Below, in pieces: positions 1-14,600 of a stretch of DNA of 64,000 nucleotides. Position numbers and translations under genes: made by a program. The notes under the pieces were generated by a model. That model saw only the letters and a list, made by a program, of their open reading frames with translations. It had not been told where the DNA came from and made no database searches. Positions within the stretch are counted from its first letter, which is position 1; the number at the start of each line of letters is the position of its first letter. The stretch is from Dipylidium caninum (lineage: Eukaryota > Platyhelminthes > Cestoda > Cyclophyllidea > Dipylidiidae). The stretch is from positions 620,001-684,000 of the forward strand of contig QEYB01000654.1 in assembly GCA_017562135.1 (NCBI GenBank). Direction: 5' to 3'.

Positions 1-2534
1 ACTCGCCATCCGCTGCTGCGTCTCGGAGGGGCGCGGAGGAAGTCGAGAGAACGGCGTTGGCGCGAAAATAAACCCTCAAACTCTTCCGCTATTATTTCAT
101 GTTAACTTGAAACAAGTGCGAACCACGAGGAGTTTGTGAAGAAGCTTGAAATGAGAAAAATTAAAGGCAAAAGAAGAAGAATGGAAGGCGTAGAAGCGCG
201 ATTTATAGCCTCAGACGGTGGTAAGGAGACGAGGAGGCGGTGTGCGTCGCTGCTAAACGTGCGCAGGGTTGCCGTGGCACAACGCGAAGTGGCTCCTCTC
301 CTCCGAAGCCGCCGCCGCCGCCGCCGCCGCCCCTCCCAAAATGGGCAAATTTATAATTTAGAGGCGAAACATTTCCCCCACCTTTGAGGTGTATTCCGAG
401 AACCGACCAGCTCGGGTTGTCATCCACCCCACGAAGTTCATTTGCCTGGACAGCTTTTTGGGCGTTTTGCGTGGCCGAACGCTGGCGTTGGATGGGCGGG
501 AGGCGCCTCTAAAAGAAGTCCACGTTTTCTTGCCAGGGGAATCTCGTTCTCGAGAAGCACCAAGAGTCGGTCTTGACCGAATGTGTGGCAATTTTTACCG
601 GAGGAAGGGGAGAAACAGGGCGACTTTAACACGTTGGCGTTCAGCAGATCGCCTCCTGCCTCACCTCGTCCACAATTGCGCAGCTTCGGCGTGTGTCCGA
701 CTCTTCCACTTCCATCGCACTGGCCACAAATGCACGGGAGGCGCAGTTACACAAACATAAATTTTTGCCTGGTCTTCACCACCCGAAACACGTTACTTCG
801 GCCGAAAAAGGGCAAAAGTGGCCTGGTTAATCAAACACATTCTCGTGACGCCGACAATTTGGGCCAATTTCCGACTTCCTGTTGTCCATGAGGGCGAAAC
901 CGCCCCGTCGGACTAAATTGTCGACTTGGGGACGCCGGGATACCTGTCCTCCGGCGAGTGGGGGCACCCCGTGCCGTCCAACTGCTCCAGAGGGGACGAC
1001 GAGTCCGAGGAGGCGCCACACGACGGTTACCTCCGCCACGGAAGACCTCCGCACCGACGGTTAATTCCACAGGGAGGTGACATTTGAGCTGTCAAACGCC
1101 CACTCGCGAGTGAGCGCGCTAAAATTAACATTTTCCATTTTCTGGCATGAGGTGCGCTTTCGACTGCGTGTCTGTCTGTCTGTCGGGGGGTTGCGGAGGA
1201 GCGGTGGAGTTATGGAGAGCGCGAAAGCCAAAATGGCAGCTACTCGCCCCGTCAACTTTCAAACTGGCCGATGAGGCATTTCGGCCGCTCCGAGTTCACC
1301 CAACGAAGGCGCGCGAGAGGACGGCGGCGCCCGAAGTCGGAGCGAATGGGTCCGCACTGGTTTCGCCGCTCGCCTCGACGTAGGAAAGTCGGAAGTCGCG
1401 CAGAGGTGGGTGGAAGGCGCGGGGCGGCCGAAAGCGCCGACGGTGGAGGCTCGGTGGTTCCCCTGCGCCAAAAAAAGTCTCCCCGCTGTCCCGGATGAGC
1501 TTCAAACTTCTTCCATCGGGGATCACAAGTGCCTCTTCGCCTTTCCCCACGTTGCCTTGTTGTTGTCGAAAGCCTCGGCGCTAGTTGAGAGCCGAAAACG
1601 CCCTCGCTCGGCCAAACACTGGCATACTGGCAGCGGAAGAGTCTGTGCGGCCAGCGACGGCCTCGTCACTCCGACAAATGTGTCATACGAGTAGTAAACA
1701 CACTTCTCTTCACAGGCATTGTTTACCTTCGCCTGTCACAAAGTGTCATTCCCCTTCCACTCGCATAGAATTCGTCCCCATTTGGAGCTTCTCCTTGTCC
1801 AATTCTCCCACAAATTTGGCCTTCATCTGGTCAATTCTCCCCTGTAAGCGTCTGGACAATTCGACAGTTGTCATAACTGGGTTGTCAGAAGGCGAGAAGA
1901 TCAAGTTGGGCTCACAGACAGGCCAGCTCGGGTTAAATGCTCCCTCGTGGGCGAGTGGAGGAATGTCTGCCACCTCCCCGAGAACACCTCGGCCACCTGT
2001 CACGTTGGTGTGACAGGCCGCGTTCGTCCCGAGTGGATGCCACTGCGGGGGATGCCGGCTGCCTCCGCCCATTTTCCCTTCTCGGGGCGCCTCGGCGTTG
2101 TGCGCAACCCGCGGCTATGACACCGCCTCGGGGGAGAACTCGTTCTGAGCAAAAGACACATCGTCGTCGCCTCGACGTAGTAAGTCCTTCTAGCGAGCTT
2201 CTCCTCGAAGGTGGCGTGTCCATCCCCGTCGCCGTTCCACCATGCGGCCCCGTTTCACACATGTCCAATCTTTCCAAGGTCATTCATTCATCCTCCCACC
2301 CACTCACTCCCCGAGTTCTCCTTCCTCGTCGGCGGCCTTCAGTCCTTGACGCCACTCGGTGACGCCAACGTCTGCGGCGCTTTGTCCGCAGTCATCGAGC
2401 GGGTCCTGTGCGATCCGAGCCGTCGGCGCCGTCAGGGCCGTGGAGGTTCAGACGAACCCCGGCATCCCCTCTCCTCTCCTCCCCCGCGCCCCATGCCCCA
2501 AGAGCATCGCCTGTCATCGCCTTCCGCCTTTCAG
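1..2534. other. non-coding stretch before the first recognised exon
   Basis: GC-rich sequence with short random open frames on both strands. I searched for the missing signal peptide and first half of Ig1 (cysteine, then a VxW motif) and did not see it. Probably intron of the receptor gene or 5' flanking DNA. Confidence 0.5.
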
Positions 2535-2635
2535 GGGTGTTCGATCTCCTTGTGTACAAAGTGCGAAACTCCGATCAAACCTCCTTCACTTGCCAAGTTA
2601 CCATTCAAACCTTCCGACTGCTTCAACCGCCCCGG
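2535..2635 (+). CDS. Kirre-like exon: C-terminal half of Ig1
   Basis: Acceptor AG at 2533-2534 follows a pyrimidine run; the exon enters in phase 1. It encodes the E-F-G strands of an Ig domain: FDLLVYKVRNSDQTSFTCQV, with the conserved F-strand cysteine. The 3' boundary is unclear. The frame reads on to a TAA at 2669, while the best donor, GTAAGT, is at 2680, just past that stop. A weak donor GTGAAG at 2636 would end the exon in frame but leaves a short domain end. The partner exon with the first Ig1 cysteine and tryptophan was not found between 1 and 2534. Confidence 0.65.
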
Positions 2636-5600
2636 GTGAAGACTCTCACCAGTTCCACGGTTTTTCATTAATATCTACAGTAAGTTGCACCCAATGCCCG
2701 CCATTTTCCCCGCGTCGTGGATTAGCTCGACCTCGCGGGGCTCCGCTTTCCCCTCTTCCCGGGGCTGAGTCGGGAGAGACGGGGAAAGCAGGGCGTTTTC
2801 CGCCCAGTGCCGCTTGCCGATAGGAGAAGCGCATAATGCCGCCTCTGCGGTCGTCATACTACTCAAATCGAGCATTTCATCCTCCGGACAGTCCTTCGGA
2901 GTCCTTACCCGTGGCCTGGTTCAGCTGTCAAGGAGGCGGGTGTGAAGATACTACTTAGTACCGACTCCGCCTGTTTCGCCGCCTGGTGCTCACCACTCAC
3001 CTCGGCGAATCGCCTTCACCCTCGACCTCGGGATCGGGGCCCCCCGAAGAGCGCAGGACACAGGCGTCTCGAGGTCCGCCCCGACGTCAGGGTGTTTGGC
3101 TTGGATTAGGAGGGAATCAGACCCCAGCAGAGGCACAAATTAAAACCTAAAATTACCGACTACTCCGCCCCGCCCCCGCCAGATTACGGGCTATTGTCTC
3201 CTCCGCTGGGGAGGACAATCGCCTGACTGAGTGAGACAAAGAGAGCGAGAGGAAGCTGAGCCTTCCGCAGTAAATGCAGCTTTTTGGCCTTCGTGCACGT
3301 GTCGATGCCTCGTAGGATGCCAGGCAGGTGAGACAGTTGGAGTGAATTTTCTCTTCTCCATCCCATTCGACCCTCCCCGGAGTGGGGGACACAAATGACC
3401 GAGGCGAAGGCGAGTCGCGTTGTCTGCTTCCAGTGGTGCGTCGCAGTCAGCGTTCACAGGCGCGTCGCCCTTAGATCCATTCAAAAGGAGAGTGGAGGCA
3501 AGAGCGAGAAGCGTCCGATGGTCGGCTGCGGAAGGAGGAAGGTGTAAATCACAGCACTTATGTGTCCGTTTGTGTATATCTGAACCAGTTTATCTCAAAG
3601 AGTTTACGCCAGCATTCTCCGTCTCCATTACCGCCTACAGGCGCAGCCGCCTGAACGAGGAGTCTGCTGAATACTTCACTCTACTGACCATTCCCTGCCC
3701 GAAATTTGAAGTTTCGTGTATTCCAGAAGTGCTTTAAGTGTGAAGCGGTTCATTTTCTCTCTGTTGACGATTAATTTTTCCCACAAGGTTTCACATGAAG
3801 ATAAGGAAATGAATAACCGAGTTTCAACACAAGGACGCTTAAATCATTTAAGTAGCAGGGGGCGTCATCATTGTCAACTTAAGCGGTGTAGTCATTATAG
3901 AGTACGGCAAAAGCGTGGAAGTAATAATTTTGATAAAAATTTGGCTTCAGGTCCGCCAGCACGGCTTCTACTCAGGCGAATTCCCCTCTCTGATGAGTCC
4001 AAACACCGCCAAGACGGGAATAACAATTTACAGTCAGACAATCCGCCCTCGAGTGATGCTCACACGTTCGCGAATTTTGACAACTCCCTCCTCCCACCCC
4101 ACTTCGACACCCATCGACTTCAACATTCCACGGCTTCCACTACCTCTGCGGAGTCGAGCTTCCAACAGGGCGATGAGATTTGGGTCATGGAAGGTCATAA
4201 AATCTCCATGGAATGTGTTGCATCACCGAGTTTCCCCGCCTCCCGACTAATGTGGATTCTCTCCCCGGTGGCAGAGGCGGAGGAGGAGCTGTCGCTTCAG
4301 CCCACCTTTGATTTTGACGACTTTTCCGAAAGGAGTCGACGCTTCCGGCTAGACCGGCAGTACCCCAGCTGGAGATTCGTGTTCGACGCCAGGGAGGGCG
4401 CCGAATTGGGCTTCAGGGTGGAGAACCGGGAGGCCGAGGACTCCACTAACGGCCTGTAAGTTGTCTGTCCCAGTCGGTTCAGTCCGCCACCTCATAAAGC
4501 AGAAAGTCACTTCTGGCGGGAAGGAATCACCTCGGGGCGGAGGGGAGAGAATTCTCCGGTCGGCATTTTATGCAGAGAAGAAAATTTTGTGCCTTCACGA
4601 GGCCGCAAGGTCCCAGCGCCGGTTGTGTTGCCAACTTTACATACTCCACACTGCGTTGATAGTTGTTTAGAGTAGTCACCTCAAACCGGACTTGGGGGGT
4701 TCGCTTCGCCAATGCAGTAAATTCGGTCTCAATTGGAGGCCGAGCAAAAGTAACGCAACTCTTTGGCTTTCGACCGAGTGTACACGAGGAGGCCGAGCTG
4801 ACGATGACGGGAAATTGGTGCACGAAATGGCCTAAAACTAACCGTTCTTACCGGTTGATCGGCCACACAACTGACACCTTGAGGCTGAGACGAAATGAAG
4901 ATTACAGGCCGGGCAGACTGTGATTTGATCGAAAGGGTGTGGCTCAGGTCACCGCCTCGGGACCGATCGCCCTGGAAGAGGCGGGAGACACTCGAGGCGG
5001 ACAACCTTGTGGCCCTACTTTACACCTTCGATGCCCCGTCTCGGCTCTCCTCTCCCCGCGGGCGGACGGACGAAGCACATTCGGTCGGCGGGGCGATAAA
5101 GAGCGTCGACGACCTCCAGGCCGATTCGCGGTCAGCCCCACCGGGTCGCGCGGGCTGGCTGGTCCACAAAGCGGAGCCGTTTTAAAACGCCAAGCCACAA
5201 TTTGTGCCCACGATGAACATTGCGGCAGTGTAAAGTGGTGGTTCACTTCACTTCTGCCAGCGATTTTAGCCCGGTGTGGAGGGGAGGGGCCGGCGCGGGT
5301 GGACTGACAGATTAGTCGCCTGCCCGGCCGTCCCCGATCCCCCGCCCTCCCGCCCGCCTGCTCGCCTGGCCGAGTGACGGCCTGACCGACTGACTGACTG
5401 ACTGGCAGGCGGGCGGTGGGGCGGGCGGCGGGCAGTTTGGCTGCCAGGTTGCCGCGCCAGACGGTTCAATATGCCGCGCACAGTACAATTTGCATAATGG
5501 AAATCTCGACACTCACACGGGGGGACAGGCTTTTTAATTATGCAAGCAAAGACTCCTCCATTCATTCACCTGTTTGAAATGCGCGCATACAAACACGCAC

Positions 5601-8600
5601 GCACGCAAACACACACGTGCGCACGGGCGCACACGGCATCCAAAAGTCGGTTTTGCAGGGGCACAGAAACCGCGAAGGACAGCATTTAAAGCGCGCGGAG
5701 TCAGATAAAGGTGGATTAGCACAGGTGAACAGTGGAACCGGGCGACAAATTGACGCATCCACGCCGTTTGAGGAGAGGAGCCCCACGGCGGAGTGGAAAG
5801 CCGCGGCGCAACGTGCTGCGCCGGTGGTGAGGCAGGCGCTCACCATCCGGCGGTGAAGGCTCCACGAGGCCTTCGCGGCCTCACCTTCTGCTTTGTGGCG
5901 GGTTAACGTGAGCACGGCCGCCTTGAACACCTTCTCCGCGGAGGCGTGGTGGCGGGCGCAGGGCAGCGGAATCGTTTGGACGCACAAATACAAGGATTCT
6001 CACCGCAGACAGGGTGGACATTGCAGTGAACGGCGCAGAAGCCGGACAAGACGCAGTGGAGCAAATTCCGAAGTGTTCCGTGGGCAAGAAAAGGCGAGTC
6101 TACGCTGACCGACTGACCTTCAACGCCCGAGGGGAGACGACAAAAAGGCATAATCGCTCTGTGTCCAGCAGGGCCATGCGGCATTTGCGCCTCCCAACAA
6201 ACTCCCACGTCTCGAGTGAGGGCCGAAGTCCTCGCGAGGCCATTTCGCCGAGCAGGCGAATTTATTGCTCACGACAGCGGGGCGAGGGAGGCGCGAGCGC
6301 CTGGCCCCAGAGGGCTCAGCCACTAGTGCAGTAAAATGCGCGAATAAAAGAGGAGTTAAATTCCGCCACAACATTCACTCATGGTGCTGTGAGCATAACA
6401 AAAAAAAGCATTAGTTGCTTACGACCCGAGCGTGCAGCAGTTGGGCGGATTCGTGGCGGCCAACGTCGCCTTTTTGTGGCTGTCTGCGCGGAGGGAGGCT
6501 TCTGCCACCACTCGATCTGCTAATCAGCCTCTGACCAGGGGCCACGAGGAGGCGGAGCAGGCGGTGGCGGAGGAGGAGGACGAGGAGGAGGAGGAGGCGG
6601 CGGAGTTGTGGGGAGAAGAGCGTGTGGCAGAGCCTGGCGCCTCAACTCAGTTCAAATTGACACGTGAAGTTTACTATCACCAAACAACGTGAAAAATGGC
6701 CAACAGAGCGGAGATGATCTGAGCGTCCGCCTTTAATTCCCCGCATCCCCTTCCACTTGCCCTGCCCAACTGTGTAATCGCGCGGAGCGCAGTGAGGCGC
6801 CCACAAAGCCCCTCCTCCAGTCCAGAGCGGATTCCGAGGTGATGAACGAGTGGACGAGTGTTTAAATGAGGCACCGAGACTACCGAAAGTCCGAGCGAAC
6901 TGCAGACCGAGCCAAGAGGAGCAGTCGAGGGGAACCTTTTGGTTCACATCGGCCTGACCGGCAGGAGGCGCACAGTGTGGGCCGAAACTCTTCCCCTCCT
7001 CACCTTTTTAGACTGGTGGGCTCGAGCACAATCACCCTGCGCATGGCCCGGTCCCTCTCCGGCCGACGCCTCGAGTGCGTGGTGCAGAACGCCGCCGCCT
7101 TCGAACAGTCCACCATGCCAAAAGTGGGCACCACCCTCCAAGTCCTATGTAAGTTGCCCTCGACTGCGCCACCGACTGGCCACTGAGCGTTGCGTTGTCG
7201 ACCGTTCAGCATTTCACCGACAAACGCGGTGGGAGTCCACTTATTCCAGGCTTATTCAGCGTCTCCTCCAGCCTCGCGTCCATCCGTCAGTCGCACTGAG
7301 TGGGAATGTTGTCAGAAGGGGCAAAAAGCCCCCGAGTTGGGTGGAGAATGCGGCTAACATTCACCTCGAATCACTTGCTGGTCCGCCCGAGTAAGAAGTG
7401 ATGGAGTGGGGCGTGGAGAGTCGTCTGGACGTCGTCTTCTTGTTCACAGGGGCGGTGGTGGACGTCACCAGCCCAGTTTAAGAGAATGACAGACCCGCGA
7501 TGGCCGGTGGAGCCTGTGCTCTGCCGCGTTCCATCGGACGGAATGTCGATCGCCGCCACTTCCACCCGCTCGTTGGACTCCGAGGGCGGAACGGACCGGT
7601 CGAGCATCTCGACGCTACGGAAGGGGAGACAGAGGCGCCTCCGTCTCTCTTCTCCAAGTCCGTACAGCTCCTCGTCGACTGTCGCCAGCCCACCTGCCTC
7701 GTTGCAGGCGGAAACGGCTGCGTTTGTGGGGCGAATGACGGATCCTTCATACTTTTACTGCCTTCTCTCATGCCGCAGATAATCAACTGCCATTTGATGG
7801 GGATGAGGATAACCTTGACTGCGATAAGGCCAATAAACTGCCCTTTTCCAGTCAACTTTCCCCGTCCATCCGGAGCAGGGAGGCCGGGGGCGGGCGCGAA
7901 GCGGAGAGGCCAAAATTTTGGGCGTCAACCGGTGCGATTTTGACGATAACGAAGCTCTGCCTTCCCGTCTAATTGTCCGCAAGCGGAGGAGTGGCTGATG
8001 TCCGCGTAGATGCGGTTAAGCCGCGAGCAGCCGTGCGGCGGTGGTGGTCCACGTGAAAGCGGTGGCACTCGCTGACGACGGTCGCTTCCCCCGGTCGTCT
8101 CAGGTGGAAAGGACGCTCGATGAAGAGGATGCAGACGGTACGGGCGAGGAGAGACGCCGAGGCAGCGTAGAAATGACAGGGGTGGGGCCTCCGCCGCCTC
8201 CGAATGCTTCTCTTCCCGCGTCAGCCCGGCGTTCAGCCCGTCCCCGTGGGGCGTGCAACTGGTCGCGCCGCCTCCGCCTCGACCCCGCCGCGCCCGCTCC
8301 AGCCGGCGGCTATTCTAGCCGTGGAAGCGCATAATCGGACGAGGGGACGACCGTGGCCACTCGCCGCGCGCACGCTTATCTGCGGCCAACATCTCATTTA
8401 ACGCATTCCGCCCTTCTGCCAACCTCTCGCGGCCCGCTTTTTGGAGGACTTTCGGCCATTTATCACGGTTAAGCGCAATCTTTTCTGCACACCACGAGGA
8501 GTTGTCGCATCTCCACACAAGCGCCATAAATCACGCTATCCGCGGGGCTAAGCCCGAGGCGGCGGCTGGAAAGACTGCGCCCTCGAGGAGCAGGCCGCGA

Positions 8601-11600
8601 GAGGCGACCTTCTCCCCTCCCGACGACTCGGACGGTCCGCCTCCAGGCCCCACACATCGGAAGGCGGGTTGAAGGTCTGCGGAACTCCTCTGTTGACGTA
8701 GCGGAGAGTCGATGCGAAGGCGGCTGCTTTATATCACCCCCAAGGAGTTGTCTACTTAGCAGAAGAGATCGAAGTTATGATAGTATTGCGTTGGCCAGGG
8801 CTTGGAGCCTCCCTATGCGCGACGGAAAAGGGCGCGGCGGTGCGCGGGGCCCCGCGAGGAGAGACGGAGGCGATTTGGCCAAATGGCGAGGGCATGGCAC
8901 CTAAAATGAGTCTACAATTTGATTTCTACTAGAAATGAAGTAAAAATGGACGCAGGAAAGGCACAATCGCGTGGTGCCCACGCCTCCGCTCCCGTCCCCG
9001 CCCCCACCGCCACCCCCGTGGCGCTGTTTACAGCCGCGTTTGGCTAATTTCCTTCCGCTCTGCTAGCAGTCTGTATTGCAGCCTTCGGATAGTTTTTTTT
9101 GGCCCCACCAACCCCCCCCGCCCACCGCCCCAACTTTCAGGGCATTAAGCGTCTGGTCGAGTGTGATGAAGGAGCGCGGTTTGATCGGGGTCCTCACCGC
9201 TTCCTTCCTCCTCCCCTCTCCCTCCCTCCAGACATAAGCAACGTGAGCATCACGAGGAACGTGTCCGACGCGGATGTGGTGGGCGGAGCGTTTCGCGAGA
9301 ATGAGACTGTCCGGTTCCACTGTGCTGCCGAGGCCAATCCGAGGAAGCTGCGATACCTGTGAGTTGCTCGCCTCTTGTTTTTCCGCCTTTCCTCCTCCCC
9401 CCCCGCGCCCCCTTGTTTGACAGATGACGATGACAGGCGGGATGGAGGAGCCTACAGTAAAAAACGCGTCCAGTCTGGAATTATTAGGATGCTGATGATG
9501 TTGCGGCGGGAAAATCCCGCCTCCGGATAAAACATTTTCGGGGCATTTCTGAGCACGAACGAAAGGAGGCTGGATAAGAGTGCAAGACTCGGTCGGGGGA
9601 GGTGCGGGCGGGGGCGCAAAAGAGTATCGCCAGGCCGGGAGGAGGAGGAGGAGGAGGAAGGGACCGAGCTGCAGACGGTCGTGTCACCTCCCCCCGAGAC
9701 GGCGGTCATCAATCACGCCGCGGTGATCGTAAAGCCTCGTCTCCGCAAGGCCAAATGACAGCGAAAACGCGCGAATCGCGAGGCTGAGCCGCGGCTAACC
9801 TCGGAACGACTGCGAACGGTGACTTCGAGTCGCAGAAAATGTCCTCGTCGAGTTGTCAATGCACCCCGAAGTGCGTGGGCGGCTTTTCCCCATTGTGAAA
9901 TAAAAATAAATCTCGGAGAAAGGAAGAGGCATTTTAGGCGAACGGTCGACCGCCCTCATTGAGGTGAACGCGGCCAAAGACGCCGGTCATTCATCCGATA
10001 CCGCGAGGGATTTGCGCTGCAGACGACTGTCGGTTCCCTCCAGATTGCGCGATTCGCGGAAGACCCGCGAGATTTTGCTCGGTCCATTCGTCTGTGGTGC
10101 CTGCCGATTCGAGGTTTGAAGGCGTCTTCGACGTTCTCCCGCGCGATGAGGAGACGTGGCAGGTGGGCGGAGCGGCTTTCCCCTCCGCTGACGACTTCGT
10201 CGGACAACCGCCACGCCACGCCACGCCACGTCGTAGGCGTTCGGTGGGTGAGTCGCCGCTCCACGAAGTGGCGTTTACTCCCGAAGTGTTTGGCAGACGC
10301 AGCATTTCGCTCCACCCAGTCTAGATTCCCTCTCCCTCTCCCCGAGGCGGGTGAGGACGGGGTCGAGGGGCGGCGGGGGTGGCGGTGGAGGGAAATTTGC
10401 TCCCCTCTGCCAAGTTACCGCAGTGACGGGAGATCGGTCGGCAGAAGGGATATAAACTACCCCGTTGGGAAACTACGAAACAGGCGTTGAATGCAAGAAG
10501 AAATCAAAAAGCGCAATTTTCGCATTATTTGTTATATTCAGTGGAAATAATTCCCTTCGGCATCCAGGCATTTCGGCCAACGAGTGGTGTGAAAACGGCG
10601 ACAGTCGAGTTTGACGTGGCATCAAAGAGGCGCAGTTGAAGGTCTCTTGCGGCCGGTCAGTCGCTCGACCGTCTGCAGTTGCGTCAGTTCGAGCGACTGG
10701 AGCAAATGAGTCCGATTTTCCTTCTTTTTTTCATCCACGCGGCTGTTTTTCTACGAGTTTAAACAAGGCAGGAGTGTCACGGAAGCACGTGGAAATTCAT
10801 TGAGAGGGCGTGTTGAAGGCAGAGTCGCTGCGAGGACATGCTGAGGAGGCGTCGAAGAGGTTGAAGGAGGTGACTTCGACTTTCGTGGTGAGCCACGATC
10901 TGGGTGAGCGTCTTTCACCGACGACCATCTTGTGGAGGCCGCATTGGAGCAAGATGCTCTTCTGCCATCACCGGAGATCGCGGAGAGACTCAATTGAGCT
11001 CAGCAAACAACCTCGCACCGGGGAGTTTTTCGCGGAAATCCTCCAGGTGGGCGCCGCATGAAAGAAGGGTGAGGCAACGTGGCCGACCGAGTGGTCGCAG
11101 GCACCTCGCCGCTTGCCCGGGACAAAGTGGAGGCCTTCTTGAACCGCATGATGGAATAATCGCGGGCAAAGGCATTTTGCTGCGGCGGAGGACGCAACTC
11201 TTCCACCTCCAAAGCACATTTCCCTCGGAATGCGAGACTGTCGTGGCGAGCATGGTGGGGCCTTCGAGGACCAGCACATTCGAGGCTCTTGCGACCCGAC
11301 GGAAAGCTCCGCTCCGAGGAGTGCTGTCAGCGAGAGGATGATTTGAAGCCACCGGTCCGGGAGAGGAGGCCGACGACGGTGGTGGCGAGAAAGGAAGGTA
11401 GGAAGGAATGAAGGAAGGGAGGAAGGAAGGAAGGAAGGCGGGCGCGCCGTTAAGGCACACGCCGCTCTGGGGACTCATCAAAAGCTTGCAGAACGCGGTT
11501 GGAGTTGTCTGTCGCATCCGCCGCAGTCCCCGGACTCGGCAGCCTTCGACTGTGCCTGGTTTCTGACCTTACAAAACTCTTTTGAAGGTCACCATAAAAA

Positions 11601-14600
11601 CTCCAAAATGAAGGAGACATGAAGCAGGCGCTGAGTTCACTTTCCGCCGCGAAGGATGAAGCATTTCGCAGGAGTGGAACGGGCGAGTTGCCCTTCGGCT
11701 GGCGCAAATTCACAAACAACCGTGGCAGTTGTGTTATTTAATGAGTTTTTCGGCATGGCAAAATGATTTTATTTCGCTTTGATTCCAAGACGCGACATGA
11801 CATTCGGGCAGATTTTATAAAAGTACCGAACGCTCGTGGCGACCAAATAAAAACGCCCGTTTCGTAGTTTTCAACCGAACATGTTGGCGTTTTTTGCCGC
11901 GGCCCCGAAGAGGCTCCCGACGGCGGTTCCCACCTCGCCCGCCCGTCCCGACCTCCGCGGCCGGCGTCGGTCCGCCTCGGGGGAGTTTTGTCTTACCGGA
12001 CTCGGGTGCTGCTGCCTCGCTCCGCAAACCACCGAACTCGCCGGCCACCGGCACGTCGCCCTCGTGTCCGGGCGACTGGTAGCGTTGGTGTGTGCAAAGG
12101 CGGGTCAAACGACTGCCAGTTGGCGGGACTCGGCGCTGCCACCGCGTCTCCTCCCGCCCCAAATCGCCCTTCGCGCGGGCAGGGAAGCGCAGCCGGGCTC
12201 CCTTGGCTGGGTGTCCCGGGGGGTGGAGGAGTTTCTATCCCCCACGCCAGCACAGCCGTGGCCAAGGTGTCTGAGGCAGGTTTCCTTGCCTCCTTTCGCC
12301 CCGTTGTGTGATCGTTGGAGCTAAAAGAGAAGACAACACCTCCCCGCGAAGCTGTCGGCGTCGCCACTGCCGCCGCTGCCGTGGCAGGCGGGGTGGGAAG
12401 CCGGCCAAACGAGGCATCGCTGGAAGGACGAGCTCCCCTCACTCGCCTTATCTGATTTCACTGCCAAAAGGTCGAGATAGTCGTGTTTTCGTGGCATACA
12501 AAAGGGGAATTTGATCCTGTCGAGATGTGAAAATAGAACGTCTCGATTCCATCGCCGCTCGGCCGCCCCCCGCCGCCGCCACCGGCGCAGCGCCAAGTCC
12601 CCTGGGAGTGTCTTCTTGGTGTAATTTCATCCCCTCGAGCGAGTTTTTCTTTCTTCGGCCGCTTTTGTCCGAAAGCCGAGACAAAATGCGATTCACTCTA
12701 CCTTCGCCACACCATAATCTTTTCAAGTTGTGGGACAAAAAACGTGGGAAATGTGAACTGCGTCGCTGTGTTTCGCTCTCGCCCAACCTCTTCGTGGGTC
12801 TGGTCGACGAAGAGCAGCCAGGAGAGCCGTCGGACGCAGTCAGGGGACGAAAGAGTGTAGAGGCCACTGCTCTCGCTGTACCATTTCAGTGTGGATTGGT
12901 CAGGGACACCGGCATGAAGCGAGTCGGACTGCCGGTGGAGTCGAGAGGCGAACAAACACTCGACTCGTTGCCGGCCAACTTATCTTCACCCATCTAAGGC
13001 CGCTCGACGCCAAGTCGTAAGGGCGGACCTGTCCAGGGCTGCGAACCACCTCCCAATTAAGTCTCGGCTGCTCCTCAACACACAAAGCGGCGTCGTGGGG
13101 AAACCGTCGGGAGTGGGGCAAAAGCGCCTTCCTGCCAGGACGGTTGACACGCCGCCAACCTCATACAAAGTCGCGGCCTCGGGTTAAAAAGGCCTTTGCG
13201 CGGTCCGATCTGTAAAATGGGCAAAAGCTTCAAACGCCGACTAAATTGCCTTCCGGGCGGAGGCGGAGAGTCGCAAGGTCGGCCGGAAAAGTGGACTGTG
13301 GAGCAGCGCGTCCTTCGGTTCGGCCAAATCGCTTGGGAAGAGTGGACAGGCAGCTGCGATGGCGACTTCAAACAGCCTCAAGAATGCCATTTTGCCTCCG
13401 CGGGTGATGAGAGGACGCGGTGGTTTCCGCGTAGAGTGGAGAGTAGACGTGCGGACGGTTAAAAGTCGGTGAGTGGAGACTCCGAGGAGGCGAACGGAAG
13501 ACTCTCTCTCGGCGTGGACAAGCATGAAAGCCGCCAACAGACGATCGGAGCGACTGTTTCGGCGGGTAGCTGCTCCGCCGCGGCGGAGACGGTCGGTGGA
13601 CGCGCTGCTGCACGAAGTGGCGTTTATTCCGGCGATTTTCGGGCACACGTTCCAAGTCCTCGCGAGCGAGGCGGAGGTGGCCGAGGGGGCGGGCGAGGCA
13701 AACTGCGATTTACATCCGCCACTCCTTCGTCCTACCCGGTCGGCCGAGGTCTATGCGGGCGTCCACTCAATTTCCCGACGACACTACGACGTCGAGGCTG
13801 CATGAGGGTGGAGGAGCAGGCGGTCCTGGCGGCTGGAGGGCCTGAAACAAGGCGACCAAAAGCGCTTTCGACGTCCCCCTCATCCCACCGCCCTCCCAAT
13901 TCCCGTTTTAACGACCTTCGGGGGGTCTTTTATGTCCAACTCACTAGGATTCGACAAATCCCAGCCACCACTTTGTTGCCAGTCTGTCAAAAAGGCCAAA
14001 AATTGGCAGAAAAAACGCGGCACAGCAGCCGAGTACTCATGAAAAGAAAAGTTGACAATCGTCCTGGCTCTGGCGCGAGTCTTTCGAGCCTGCCGTCGAC
14101 TGACGAGGCCCCGCCTGGACGCGAGGCTTCCCTAGCGCCGGCCACAAGAGTCCGCTGAGGCGTCGTGGCCCGTCTGTGACGCTTTTCCCCCACTCGACGA
14201 GGACGGACACGCCAAAATGGCGGTTAAAAGGCTCGGTGCTTGAAGCTCTTTAAGCCTGAAGCGAGGCAAATGTCCAACGTTTTACTTTAATTTCCTCCCA
14301 AACAGTCGCATTTCCCGCTCCGTCCCCAATTCCTGTCGGGGTCGTGGAAGACGACGCGACGCTCCTCCCCTGACAGAATACGGCGGGTGCGACGGAGTGT
14401 CGCGGGTCGACGAACGCAAGCTTTTCTTGCATCGCGGCTCTACCACCAAACCCCGTGTTTTTCAATCACATTCGCTGGCCAGAAGGCGTGGCCGCCGTTT
14501 TGCGGTCCGATTCCTCGACCTCGCGGCGTTCGTTCCATCGGACGGTCTGTGCGCACGACCGCCCGATGGTGGACGGTCTGGCGGAGGCTTTTCCCACTGA

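Noticed and set aside
13469..14158. 229-codon plus-strand open frame in the long receptor intron
   Set aside because: GC-rich, Arg/Ser/Pro-biased, no domain, no promoter; part overlaps a weak direct repeat.
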